A stretch of 64,000 nucleotides of DNA from Anaerostipes sp. (GTDB lineage Bacteria; Bacillota; Clostridia; Lachnospirales; Lachnospiraceae). Position numbers and translations under genes: made by a program. Below, one piece after another: positions 38,143 through 45,834 of the stretch. The notes beneath the pieces were generated by a model, which saw nothing but the letters and a program-made list of their open reading frames with translations, had not been told where the DNA came from and did not search any database. Every line of letters starts with the position of its first letter. The first letter of the stretch is position 1. Where the stretch lies: positions 53,741 through 117,740 of the forward strand of contig JAQVEG010000003.1 of assembly GCA_028697725.1 (NCBI GenBank). Reading direction: 5' to 3'.

Positions 38143-39330
38143 CTACCCCTCTCTTATACTTTTCGTATATATTTTCTCAATTGCCACCATACATACCACT
38201 GATAAAAAAGAAAGATTTAAAATCATTCCTGTTGAAGTTAATACATGAAAGAACATGATTTTGTATGTATACAATGAAGATATTATTTTTTCAAAAAAGC
38301 AGGCGTTTATAGGCATCAACATACAAATTTTTCTTATAATATGAGGAAGTCCTGTAAATCTTATTAGAAAAAATGGAACTACAAACAAAACAAAACCAAC
38401 TACAAACGATGTATATGTTTTCTGAATTATCGTATTAATCAGGCATGTTACAACACCAATTGTTATCATTGCCAACCAACCAATTAATATGAACAATAGA
38501 TACGCCGAACCAAAGCTTATATTTAAAAGTGACGTAAAATACTGAATTTGTAATTGCCTGTTCCATGCACTTGTTCCAACAGCCACAAAAAATACAACAC
38601 TTGATATTCCAACACTCATGAAATACATTTTTGATAGAAAGACAATAAATACATTCATTTTGTTGCGTATTATGTTTTTTAGCTTTTGTTCCTCTATCGT
38701 ACACAAAATTAAATTCATAGAATTTTCATTTTCAACAGAAAATATTCTTGTTCCCATAAAAACTGCAAAAACAGAAAATAACATGGCAATGAACATCAAC
38801 GTCTTATATGCATAAGTCCATGTATTACTATATTCTGAACTATATGGCTTTTTAATTGCTTTCGCTTTTTTTACTGCGTTTGAAATTTCTTGTGCTGTGT
38901 ATTCTTGATCCGTATCTTCCATTCGATGCTTTATTTGAACCCAATTCCTTTTATAAAAATCATCTGCGTTTTTTATTTTTTTATTTCCATTTATATCTAA
39001 TTCCGGATATGCACTAAATAACAAATTGCTAAGGGTGGGATATTTGTAAATACAGTTTACATATGCACTATCACTTGACGCGAAAGATTTATAATAATTC
39101 AACACTTTATTCATCTTCTTTTTCGTGATAACTCCATTTGATGCACTATCCCTATTTTTCTCCTTTGAAAAAGCGCCTACTCCTTTTTTCACAACTAAAC
39201 TGTTTGGATTGGTCATGGTGTCATATGTGAGCAGCGGCAAAAAAGCAATGAGAACTGAAAATATGATAATTCCAATGATTACTATTTTTCTTTGTTTACT
39301 ACTCAATATTTTCATCAATTCACTTTTCAT
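38143..39330 (-). CDS. ABC-2-type membrane protein, copy A
   Basis: A 395-residue membrane protein with the same plan as copy B, six bases apart: anchor at ~12-32, outside domain to ~170, then about five membrane segments. Matching motifs are KMNKVLNYYKSF, YPTLSNLLFSAYPEL and IIRKICMLMPINA. It overlaps the ATPase gene by 11 bases with GGAGGAG inside that gene, so the pump parts are translationally coupled. Confidence 0.7.
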   Translation of the reverse strand: MKSELMKILSSKQRKIVIIGIIIFSVLIAFLPLLTYDTMTNPNSLVVKKGVGAFSKEKNRDSASNGVITKKKMNKVLNYYKSFASSDSAYVNCIYKYPTLSNLLFSAYPELDINGNKKIKNADDFYKRNWVQIKHRMEDTDQEYTAQEISNAVKKAKAIKKPYSSEYSNTWTYAYKTLMFIAMLFSVFAVFMGTRIFSVENENSMNLILCTIEEQKLKNIIRNKMNVFIVFLSKMYFMSVGISSVVFFVAVGTSAWNRQLQIQYFTSLLNISFGSAYLLFILIGWLAMITIGVVTCLINTIIQKTYTSFVVGFVLFVVPFFLIRFTGLPHIIRKICMLMPINACFFEKIISSLYTYKIMFFHVLTSTGMILNLSFLSVVCMVAIEKIYTKSIREG

Positions 39331-40189
39331 AATCTCCTCCTTCTCTTTTAAAATTAACTAGATATACATCATTGAGTGTGGGCGCTACTTCTTTTGCATA
39401 TTCTACTGGTCTAGTTGGGTGTATTACACGTGCCTGTATTTTATTCCCCTTATCATAAATCATAGATATTGTATGATTCTCAGCAAACTGATTCAAATCT
39501 AACTCATTGTTAAATTCTACTTCCCAGACAAAACCAGAACATTTTTCAATCAAATCTTCTTCTTTTCCAGACATTACAAATCCGCCATCTTTCAATATAT
39601 AGATTTCTTTTGAAATGTACTCTAAATCACTCACTATATGGGTTGATATTAATACAATTTGATTATGTCCCACCCCATTCATATAATTTTTGAATTTAAT
39701 TCTCTCTGTAGGATCTAATCCCGTTGTTGGTTCATCTAACAAAACAATTTTAGGATTTAACTGAAATGCTTGTGCTAATCCAACTCTCCTTAATTGTCCT
39801 CCAGAAAGATGCTTCAATTTCTTATTTTTTAATTCAGACAAGTGAAATAATTCCAATTTTTCTTTGATATCATTTTTAATCTCTTTTTTCTTATATTTAG
39901 ACTTCACTGACCCTAAATAAAATAAAAATTCTTGAACTGTCATATCTGGATATCCACAAAAATTCTGTGGCAAAAAACCGATTAAAACATCTTGCTTTTG
40001 TTCCACTTTGGGATACTTAACAGTTCCATCATATCCTGAAATATTCATACTAATAATATGAAATAACGTAGTTTTACCAACTCCATTTGCACCTAAAAAA
40101 CCATAGATTCCTGGCTCCAATTCCATATTAATGTTGTCCAGCACCAATTGTTTTCCGTACGACATACTGACTTGTTCTAGCTTTAACAT
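39320..40189 (-). CDS. ABC ATPase of a BcrA/ABC-2-type pump
   Basis: A 289-residue ATPase: Walker A GANGVGKTT (residues ~34-42), signature LSGGQLRRVGLAQA, Walker B IVLLDEPTTGLD, H-loop ISTHIV, and a ~70-residue C-terminal tail typical of bacitracin/lantibiotic immunity ATPases. It follows the maturase by 47 bp and drives the two tandem ABC-2 proteins. Expected role: pushing the mature peptide off the producer's membrane. Confidence 0.85.
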   Translation of the reverse strand: MLKLEQVSMSYGKQLVLDNINMELEPGIYGFLGANGVGKTTLFHIISMNISGYDGTVKYPKVEQKQDVLIGFLPQNFCGYPDMTVQEFLFYLGSVKSKYKKKEIKNDIKEKLELFHLSELKNKKLKHLSGGQLRRVGLAQAFQLNPKIVLLDEPTTGLDPTERIKFKNYMNGVGHNQIVLISTHIVSDLEYISKEIYILKDGGFVMSGKEEDLIEKCSGFVWEVEFNNELDLNQFAENHTISMIYDKGNKIQARVIHPTRPVEYAKEVAPTLNDVYLVNFKREGGDYEK

Positions 40190-40236
40190 TTTAAAATACC
40201 TCCGTTTCCATCCTTAGCAATATATTTCAAATACAA

Positions 40237-41712
40237 CTAACTGAACTCTGTTTTCTTTAACAAATATTCCAATCCTTCTCTATCTTGTTCAAATAATCTA
40301 TAATAATTTATAAACAAGTCTTTTATTATACGCCTAGAACTGTCACATATTTCTTCTTGGGATATTTTTTTAACTCCATTTCCATCCATTGTTTGGTCAT
40401 AACAAATAGAGCACATTGGTCTTGCCCAGCATTTATCACATGATTTTTCAAAGTTCTTTATATAATCTTCAATATATAATTTATAAGATTTATCAAAATC
40501 ATATCCATCTTTATAATTTCCTAATAGTACTGAGTTTCCTACCTTCTCACATGGTCTGAAATCACCATCTACCGTAACATATATTCTTCTCTGTCCAGGA
40601 ATACAATTCCCTTGTAAATATGTACGTTCTATTATTCCTTTTTCTTCTTTCATTCTTCCCGCAACTCTTGCCATATCAGTACCAACTATATTAAAAAACT
40701 TAAGTTTATCTTTTCCATTAATCATATTATCTACTGCCCATTCTTCTAACGGACTCGTCTTCAATTTCCCTGTAATATCATCTGCAATTATTTCATTCTC
40801 CTCAAAATCAAATGTCATGTTTCCACCATCGACATAAGAATAATTACAAATAATCTCTTCTGGAATATTTAATATCTTGTAAAAAAAATCATTTATTGTA
40901 TCCATGTTTTTTTTACTATATGGCGGTGTCAATACACAATTTATTGAAACTGTTTTTTTCTTTTTTACATCATAAAATTTATCTACAAGCAACTTTAGCC
41001 CCTTAACTGCATCATCAAACGTTCCTCTACCATTTGCATATCTTCGATATTTATCATGTAAATCGCTGGGTCCATCTAGGCTACACATAATATCAACATC
41101 ATCATCTAAGCTCTGAAAATACCGAACCATTGATTCCGTTAACAAAGTTAAATTAGTTGTAAAGGCAATTTGCAACTTAATATTTTTATACTTCTTCTTT
41201 GTATAATCTATACATTTTTGCATAAGACTAAAATTCATCAATGGCTCCCCACCATAAAACGTTAATGCAAATTCATCTCTCTTATAATCTTCCAAAACAT
41301 AGTCAATGCTTTTTTTAGCAATATCAAATTTCATTTCTTTATTTGAAAATCCTCTAAAATCCGGATGATATTCATTATATATACAATATCCGCATCGCAA
41401 ATTACAAATCTCTGTTAATTCTAAAATTATTTGCTCACAAGAACTTTTTACTGCTTTTACAAATTCTTCTTTTGTAGGAACAATAAATTTTCTTTTTTCT
41501 GGACACTTAAATAAATCCTCTTTTTTTATAAACATTCTAAAATCTACATTTGTACTACATGCTTCATTCAATGTCAAACTATTATTTAAAATATTTTCAA
41601 TAATAGTTTTTTCTTCTTTATTGCACTTTATAACTTTTCCATTCCCTGAATCATAATAATAAAATATATTTTCAGATGTCTGAAATAACATCCCATATCT
41701 TTGATTATTCAT
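40237..41712 (-). CDS. Radical-SAM/SPASM peptide maturase (sactisynthase-like)
   Basis: A 491-residue radical SAM enzyme. The SAM-binding 4Fe-4S cluster motif is C103-x3-C107-x2-C110 in EICNLRCGYCIY; the GGEP motif is at ~154-157. A SPASM domain holds seven cysteines (C370, C388, C425, C428, C434, C437, C456) for two auxiliary clusters. Residues 1-95 form an N-terminal part likely to bind the leader. This set is that of enzymes linking Cys sulfur to alpha or other carbons of a precursor (sactipeptides, ranthipeptides). The cysteine-rich precursor gene lies 101 bp upstream. GGAG eight bases before the ATG. Confidence 0.9.
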   Translation of the reverse strand: MNNQRYGMLFQTSENIFYYYDSGNGKVIKCNKEEKTIIENILNNSLTLNEACSTNVDFRMFIKKEDLFKCPEKRKFIVPTKEEFVKAVKSSCEQIILELTEICNLRCGYCIYNEYHPDFRGFSNKEMKFDIAKKSIDYVLEDYKRDEFALTFYGGEPLMNFSLMQKCIDYTKKKYKNIKLQIAFTTNLTLLTESMVRYFQSLDDDVDIMCSLDGPSDLHDKYRRYANGRGTFDDAVKGLKLLVDKFYDVKKKKTVSINCVLTPPYSKKNMDTINDFFYKILNIPEEIICNYSYVDGGNMTFDFEENEIIADDITGKLKTSPLEEWAVDNMINGKDKLKFFNIVGTDMARVAGRMKEEKGIIERTYLQGNCIPGQRRIYVTVDGDFRPCEKVGNSVLLGNYKDGYDFDKSYKLYIEDYIKNFEKSCDKCWARPMCSICYDQTMDGNGVKKISQEEICDSSRRIIKDLFINYYRLFEQDREGLEYLLKKTEFS

Positions 41713-41751
41713 AATATATCTCCATTTTATCTGTATTTTAATGTATTAAAC

Positions 41752-41793
41752 AAAGGGAACGAAGGGAAACTTGAGTTTCCCTTCGTTCCCTTT
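41752..41793 (-). terminator. Strong hairpin between precursor and maturase genes
   Basis: Two perfect 20-base arms (41752-41771 and 41774-41793) separated by two bases. On the minus strand the stem is followed by only a short GTTTAAT run, so it probably acts as partial terminator and 3' stabiliser, giving much more precursor mRNA than maturase mRNA. Confidence 0.8.
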
Positions 41794-41813
41794 AACTTTA
41801 TTGATTATATACG

Positions 41814-41987
41814 TCATGCTTTTTTTGCACGTGCATGATTCTGATTATTATTTTTGGTTCCATGACTACATTGACACTTGCAACTCCAAATTGGATCAAA
41901 TAATCCTCTTGTTTTTGCTTGTCCACTACTACACACACATCCTGCTTTAGGTGTTGCTCCTACATTTAAATCATTTACTACTTTCAC
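41814..41987 (-). CDS. RumC-like sactipeptide precursor, five cysteines
   Basis: A 57-residue open frame, GTG start, with AGGAGG (41995-42000) exactly seven bases upstream. Residues 1-14 (MKVVNDLNVGATPK) look like a short leader ending in Lys; residues 15-57 are the core. The core starts AGCVCSSG and has Cys17, 19, 36, 38 and 40, then an Asn/His-rich tail ending AKKA. Ruminococcin C has core cysteines 3, 5, 22 and 26; shifting by 14 puts Cys17, 19, 36 and 40 on these four positions, with Cys38 extra. Lys56 falls on the RumC acceptor Lys42. A Trp sits two residues before the second cluster. It is directly upstream of the maturase. Too short and with a non-ATG start, it is easily missed. Confidence 0.9.
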   Translation of the reverse strand: MKVVNDLNVGATPKAGCVCSSGQAKTRGLFDPIWSCKCQCSHGTKNNNQNHARAKKA

Positions 41988-42081
41988 TTTTTTTCCTCCT
42001 TAATTTTTTATATTACATACATAATAAAAGCACAAACATCATAATTTCTATGAATATTCTAGTCGACTTGCTTTTGAATAC

Positions 42082-42110
42082 ATAATACACCAACTCTCGT
42101 TCATCGTCAA
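42082..42110 (-). promoter_or_regulatory. Promoter of the precursor peptide gene
   Basis: Minus-strand -35 TTGACG (42105-42110), 17-bp spacer, -10 TATTAT (42082-42087), about 95 bases upstream of the GTG. The decamer ATACATAATA (plus strand) occurs at 42078-42087 over the -10 and again at 42017-42026 in the leader; these may be binding sites for the divergently encoded BlaI-like repressor. Confidence 0.75.
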
Positions 42111-42206
42111 TATTTTTTTATCGTCGTTATCTATTTTTATTTCGCCTCTATTTTATTATTGCATTTTGAGTAGATATGTTATATCATTAAAAAAAGGAGT
42201 TAAAAT

Positions 42207-42596
42207 ATGATAAACAAAAAGAAATTAACCAAAAAGCAATTAGAAACTATGAAGATTTTCTGGTCTTCGTCCAATCCACTGACTGCATCTGACATTGTAG
42301 AAAGGAATCCTTCCCTCAACATCAATACTGTACGGGCAACGATTAAGTTTCTACTAGATAACAACTATATTAAAGCTGACGATGTGGTCCTAAAGAACAA
42401 GTCTCTGACTCGTACATATTCTCCCACAATAACAGCGGATGAATATGTTGTGTCTACATTTTCTAAATCTAGCAAGACTTTATTCTCTACTGCTATTGTT
42501 TCAAATCTAGTAAGCCAAGAGAATGATTTAACTAAGATTAAGGAATTAAAAGCAATCATCGAACAGAGGGAACAAGAATTAAAGGAGAATCAATAG
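42207..42596 (+). CDS. BlaI/MecI-family transcriptional repressor
   Basis: A 129-residue winged-helix repressor: LTKKQLETMKIFWSSSNPLTASDIVERNPSLNINTVRATIKFLLDNNYIKADD is the DNA-binding part, and residues ~85-125 form the dimerising helices that in BlaI are cut on induction. It is divergent to the peptide gene with a 219-bp shared control region, and followed at once by its M56 partner. AAGGAG precedes the ATG. Confidence 0.88.
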   Translation: MINKKKLTKKQLETMKIFWSSSNPLTASDIVERNPSLNINTVRATIKFLLDNNYIKADDVVLKNKSLTRTYSPTITADEYVVSTFSKSSKTLFSTAIVSNLVSQENDLTKIKELKAIIEQREQELKENQ

Positions 42597-42597
42597 C

Positions 42598-43746
42598 ATG
42601 TTAGTACCATCATATGGCTCAGTCATATCTTGCTTATTATTTGGAAACATATTAATCTTATATTTTTATTTACAATCTAAGAATCATCTATACATTTTAA
42701 AGTATGGATGTCATATTGTAATAATCAGCATGGTTTTTCTTATGTTGCGTATGTTCTTTCCATGCAATTTTGTATTTACCTATAGCATATACATGAAGCC
42801 ATTGGTTATTCCATTGATGGATTTTTTGAGAACAGAGATTTTTCCTGGAATTCAGTTATTAACTATATTATTGTATCTATCTCTTGGTGGATTTTTGATA
42901 AAGTTATCTTTACTTCTTTATCAGCAATATCAGTTTTTTCAGATGATTCAAATTTATCCTCCATTAGAACATAAGCTCGCAAATAGCATATTAGAACAAC
43001 GAAAAGCCGTACATGGGATTAAGAAAAGAATTTATCTCATCGAGACTTCTCTCATAAAAAGTCCCTGTATCACTGGTTTTCTACATCCCACGATATTACT
43101 ACCAGACAATAACTTTTCAGTGAGCGAACTTACATATATCTTGGATCACGAACTGCAGCATTATCTCCATCACGATTTATGGATTCGTCTTCTTTGTGAA
43201 TTAATGGTATGTTTTTACTGGTGGAATCCTTTGTCTTATTTATTACGAGGACATCTAGGAAAAACATTAGAATTTACTGCAGATTTTTCCACAACGAAAT
43301 CTATGGATAAATCAAATCGACTACATTATATGAAGTGTATTCTAGACGTAGCTGACCAGCCTGATATAAGAACTATCCCCGTTGCTCCCCTATGCTTTTG
43401 GGAAGGTGATACCAATATTCTAGAACAAAGATTCACTCTGATTCTAGACCGTCCAGATAAAGTCAAGAAATCTTTATCTTATATTATCAACATTGCTATT
43501 ATCACTGTAATTATGTTCATATCTATCTACTGTGCATTTGAACCAGATTATGAGGTTCCAAAAGAAATTACAGAGACTACAGTCGCCTTGGAAAAAGACA
43601 AGACTTTTTTTATCAAAAACAACGGTAAATATGATGTATATTACAAAGGCAACTATAATGGTTCTGCTGATAGCGTAAAAGATTTTTCAGGATACCACAT
43701 ATATTCAAGTAAAAAGGAGGCTAAAACACATGAAAAGTTTAATTAA
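42598..43746 (+). CDS. BlaR1/MecR1-like M56 metalloprotease, no penicillin-binding domain
   Basis: A 382-residue membrane protease. Membrane segments at about residues 8-28, 35-55, 85-110 and 298-318; the zinc motif H184-E-x-x-H188 in DHELQHYLHHD follows. BlaR1 carries a ~250-residue beta-lactam sensor outside; this protein ends with only ~60 extracellular residues (with paired YYKGNYNG and YHIYSSKKEA parts). It probably senses something else, such as wall damage or the peptide itself, and frees the peptide operon by cleaving the BlaI-like repressor. One base separates the repressor stop from its ATG. Confidence 0.85.
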   Translation: MLVPSYGSVISCLLFGNILILYFYLQSKNHLYILKYGCHIVIISMVFLMLRMFFPCNFVFTYSIYMKPLVIPLMDFLRTEIFPGIQLLTILLYLSLGGFLIKLSLLLYQQYQFFQMIQIYPPLEHKLANSILEQRKAVHGIKKRIYLIETSLIKSPCITGFLHPTILLPDNNFSVSELTYILDHELQHYLHHDLWIRLLCELMVCFYWWNPLSYLLRGHLGKTLEFTADFSTTKSMDKSNRLHYMKCILDVADQPDIRTIPVAPLCFWEGDTNILEQRFTLILDRPDKVKKSLSYIINIAIITVIMFISIYCAFEPDYEVPKEITETTVALEKDKTFFIKNNGKYDVYYKGNYNGSADSVKDFSGYHIYSSKKEAKTHEKFN

Positions 43747-43963
43747 AATAAGTTTATTTTCTTGTATTCTTATTTGCGGAATCTGTTCAATTCAACCTAC
43801 TTATGCAGCTTCACCAATAGAATCCATAACCGTTTCTGATATTTCTATCACACCAAGAAAAGATAAAATTATATGGAAATACAGATTTATAAATGGAACA
43901 TTGTATAAACGAAAATACAACGTCACTCAAGAAAAGTGGCTTGGAAGCTGGGTCAAAGTATAA
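43730..43963 (+). CDS. Small secreted protein coupled to the BlaR1-like gene
   Basis: A 77-residue protein with a clear signal peptide (MKSLIKISLFSCILICGICS..., cut predicted after YAA near residue 27), leaving ~50 residues with two Trp and many basic residues (IIWKYRFINGTLYKRKYN, WLGSWVKV). It overlaps the 3' end of the M56 gene by 17 bases, with AAGGAGG inside that gene. No family recognised. Could be a ligand or modulator of the sensor, or an accessory immunity peptide. Confidence 0.8.
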   Translation: MKSLIKISLFSCILICGICSIQPTYAASPIESITVSDISITPRKDKIIWKYRFINGTLYKRKYNVTQEKWLGSWVKV

Positions 43964-43975
43964 TTTTCAAATAGT

Positions 43976-44021
43976 GAAGACACCGCCAAACTGATACATC
44001 ATTCAGTTGGACGGTGTCTTC
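43976..44021. terminator. Convergent hairpin between the BlaR1-like set and the aldolase gene
   Basis: GAAGACACCG and CGGTGTCTTC (43976-43985, 44012-44021) extend into CCAAACTGA/TTCAGTTGG with one bulge, giving an ~18-bp stem. T-rich sequence follows on the plus strand. It can stop transcription from both sides. Confidence 0.8.
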
Positions 44022-44040
44022 GTTATATTAATTCTTTTTA

Positions 44041-44895
44041 TTATTCTGCTTTTCCTACGCTTCCTACTACTTTCATTTTCTCCATAACATATTTCTTGAC
44101 TTCATCTCGTCCAGCTGCATTATATTTTTTTGGATCAATTACATCTGAATCTACATCCATCACAGATTTTACACCCTTTGTAAATGCAATACGAAGGTCG
44201 GTTGCATAATTAACCTTACAGATTCCACGTTTCACACATTCTGTCACTGTTGTATCTGGCACACCAGATGTCCCATGTAATACCAATGGAATGCTAACAA
44301 CTTCACGTATCTCAGACAATCGATTTAAATCTAATTTTGGTTCCCCTTTGTAGACACCATGTGCCGTTCCAATGGCTACTGCAAGAGAATCAATTCCTGT
44401 TTTTTCTACAAACTCCACTGCCTGTTTTGGATCTGTATATGGATTATCATCTCCAGCTTCCAGCTCGTCTTCTTTCCCTCCTACTTTTCCAAGCTCTGCC
44501 TCCACTGGTACACCTCCTGGATGTACTGCTTCTACTACTTTTGCACTCACTGCCACATTTTCCTCAAAAGTTCCATGGGAACCATCAATCATAATAGATG
44601 TATAACCAGAACGATATGCCTTCATTGCCAGTTCAAAGCTACTTCCATGATCCAAGTGAATCACAACTGGTATATTTGCATTTTGGGCTGCTGTCTTCAC
44701 ATTGGCATAAAAATAGTCTGTTGAAGCATATTTTACAGTAGATGGTGTTGTCTGCATGATAACTGGGGATTTTAGTTCCTCTGCTGCTGCGATAACTGCC
44801 TGTACCATTTCCATATTTTCTACATTGAATGCTCCTACTGCGTATCCGCCTGCCTGAGCATCTAATAACATTTGTTTTGTTGTAACCAATGACAT
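44041..44895 (-). CDS. Class II aldolase, tagatose/fructose-bisphosphate type
   Basis: A 284-residue zinc aldolase that splits a ketohexose bisphosphate into dihydroxyacetone phosphate and glyceraldehyde-3-phosphate. Motifs: VIHLDHGSSFE (catalytic Asp and zinc His), EAELGKVGGKEDE, AIGTAHGVYKGEPKLD (zinc His) and LVLHGTSGVPD. Length equals GatY/KbaY (284), which favours tagatose-1,6-bisphosphate, but fructose-1,6-bisphosphate is possible. Last gene of the PTS operon, one base after the kinase. Confidence 0.9.
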   Translation of the reverse strand: MSLVTTKQMLLDAQAGGYAVGAFNVENMEMVQAVIAAAEELKSPVIMQTTPSTVKYASTDYFYANVKTAAQNANIPVVIHLDHGSSFELAMKAYRSGYTSIMIDGSHGTFEENVAVSAKVVEAVHPGGVPVEAELGKVGGKEDELEAGDDNPYTDPKQAVEFVEKTGIDSLAVAIGTAHGVYKGEPKLDLNRLSEIREVVSIPLVLHGTSGVPDTTVTECVKRGICKVNYATDLRIAFTKGVKSVMDVDSDVIDPKKYNAAGRDEVKKYVMEKMKVVGSVGKAE

Positions 44896-44896
44896 T

Positions 44897-45817
44897 TTAT
44901 TTCACCTTCCTTACTTGAATATTTTCTTTATATTCTTTGACTTTTTCTAATGTTCCAATGGCATTGCTCTCAGCTACATTTGCGCCAGTTGCTGCCGATA
45001 ACTTCATTGCTTCCTCCACGTTTTTTCGATTTTCTAACCAAACACTTAGAAATGCTGCTAGTGCAGAGTCTCCAGCACATGCAGAACTCAATAATTTTAC
45101 TGGCTGAGATGTTGAAGCATAAACATTTTTTTCATTGTAAAAGTAAGCTCCTTTTTCTCCCATGGTTAATAAAATATTTTGAGCCCCCTTGGTATGTAAA
45201 AGTGAGAGTGCCTCCAAGATATCTTTCTCTGTCTTCATTTCCAAACCGAAAATGTCTGCCACTTCTTCATCATTTGGTTTAATTAAAAGTGGCTTATATT
45301 TTAGCAAATCTGCTAATTTCTCGGAGCTAATGTCTAAGATAACATCCACATCTTTTTTCTGACATATCTCAAAAACTCTATCATAAAAATCAGGCATGAT
45401 TCCCTGTGGAAGACTCCCACTAATTGATAGATAGTCCATATCTTCTGCCTTTTCTATCATATCTAATAATTCCATCTTATTTTGTTCATTAATAAATGAG
45501 CCTTCATTTACAAGCTTATACTCCGCAGAACCATCATTTAAAAATACATTGATTCTTGTGGTATCGTCAATCCAGACTGGAGCCACTTCAAATCCTTTTT
45601 CCTCCGAAGCTTCCACAATATATTTTCCAGAAAACCCACCAAAGAACCCCATGATTTTCGATGCAACTCCAAAGTGTCCAAGGACAAAACTTACGTTTAA
45701 TCCTTTTCCATTTGGTGTATAAACAGCATCAAAGGTTCGATTCACTTTTTTTGCTTCCAGTTCATTACTGCATATGTTCATGTCAATGGCTGGATTCATT
45801 GTTAATGTATATATCAT
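44897..45817 (-). CDS. PfkB-family sugar-phosphate kinase (FruK/LacC type)
   Basis: A 306-residue kinase: N-terminal YTLTMNPAIDMNI, NGKGLNVSFVLGHFG, the SISGSLPQGI segment, KPNDEEVADIFG, LLTMGEKGA and the anion-hole CAGDSALAAFLS near residue 250 with the catalytic Asp. The group phosphorylates fructose-1-phosphate or tagatose-6-phosphate. In this operon it would make the substrate of the aldolase encoded next. Confidence 0.88.
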   Translation of the reverse strand: MIYTLTMNPAIDMNICSNELEAKKVNRTFDAVYTPNGKGLNVSFVLGHFGVASKIMGFFGGFSGKYIVEASEEKGFEVAPVWIDDTTRINVFLNDGSAEYKLVNEGSFINEQNKMELLDMIEKAEDMDYLSISGSLPQGIMPDFYDRVFEICQKKDVDVILDISSEKLADLLKYKPLLIKPNDEEVADIFGLEMKTEKDILEALSLLHTKGAQNILLTMGEKGAYFYNEKNVYASTSQPVKLLSSACAGDSALAAFLSVWLENRKNVEEAMKLSAATGANVAESNAIGTLEKVKEYKENIQVRKVK

Positions 45818-45834
45818 CGTTTTTTCACCTCTTT

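Noticed and set aside
38435..38704. 89-codon minus-strand frame inside the ABC-2 copy A gene
   Set aside because: Different frame of the same strand within a real gene; Cys/Asn-rich translation and no start signals.
41940..41987. Double-glycine-type (GA) leader for a C39 peptidase
   Set aside because: GA occurs at residues 10-11, but the hydrophobic pattern before it is poor and no C39 domain is encoded in the window.
42159..42187. TTGCAT-N17-TATCAT as promoter of the BlaI-like gene
   Set aside because: Transcription would begin at the ribosome site itself, leaving no usable leader; too weak to list.
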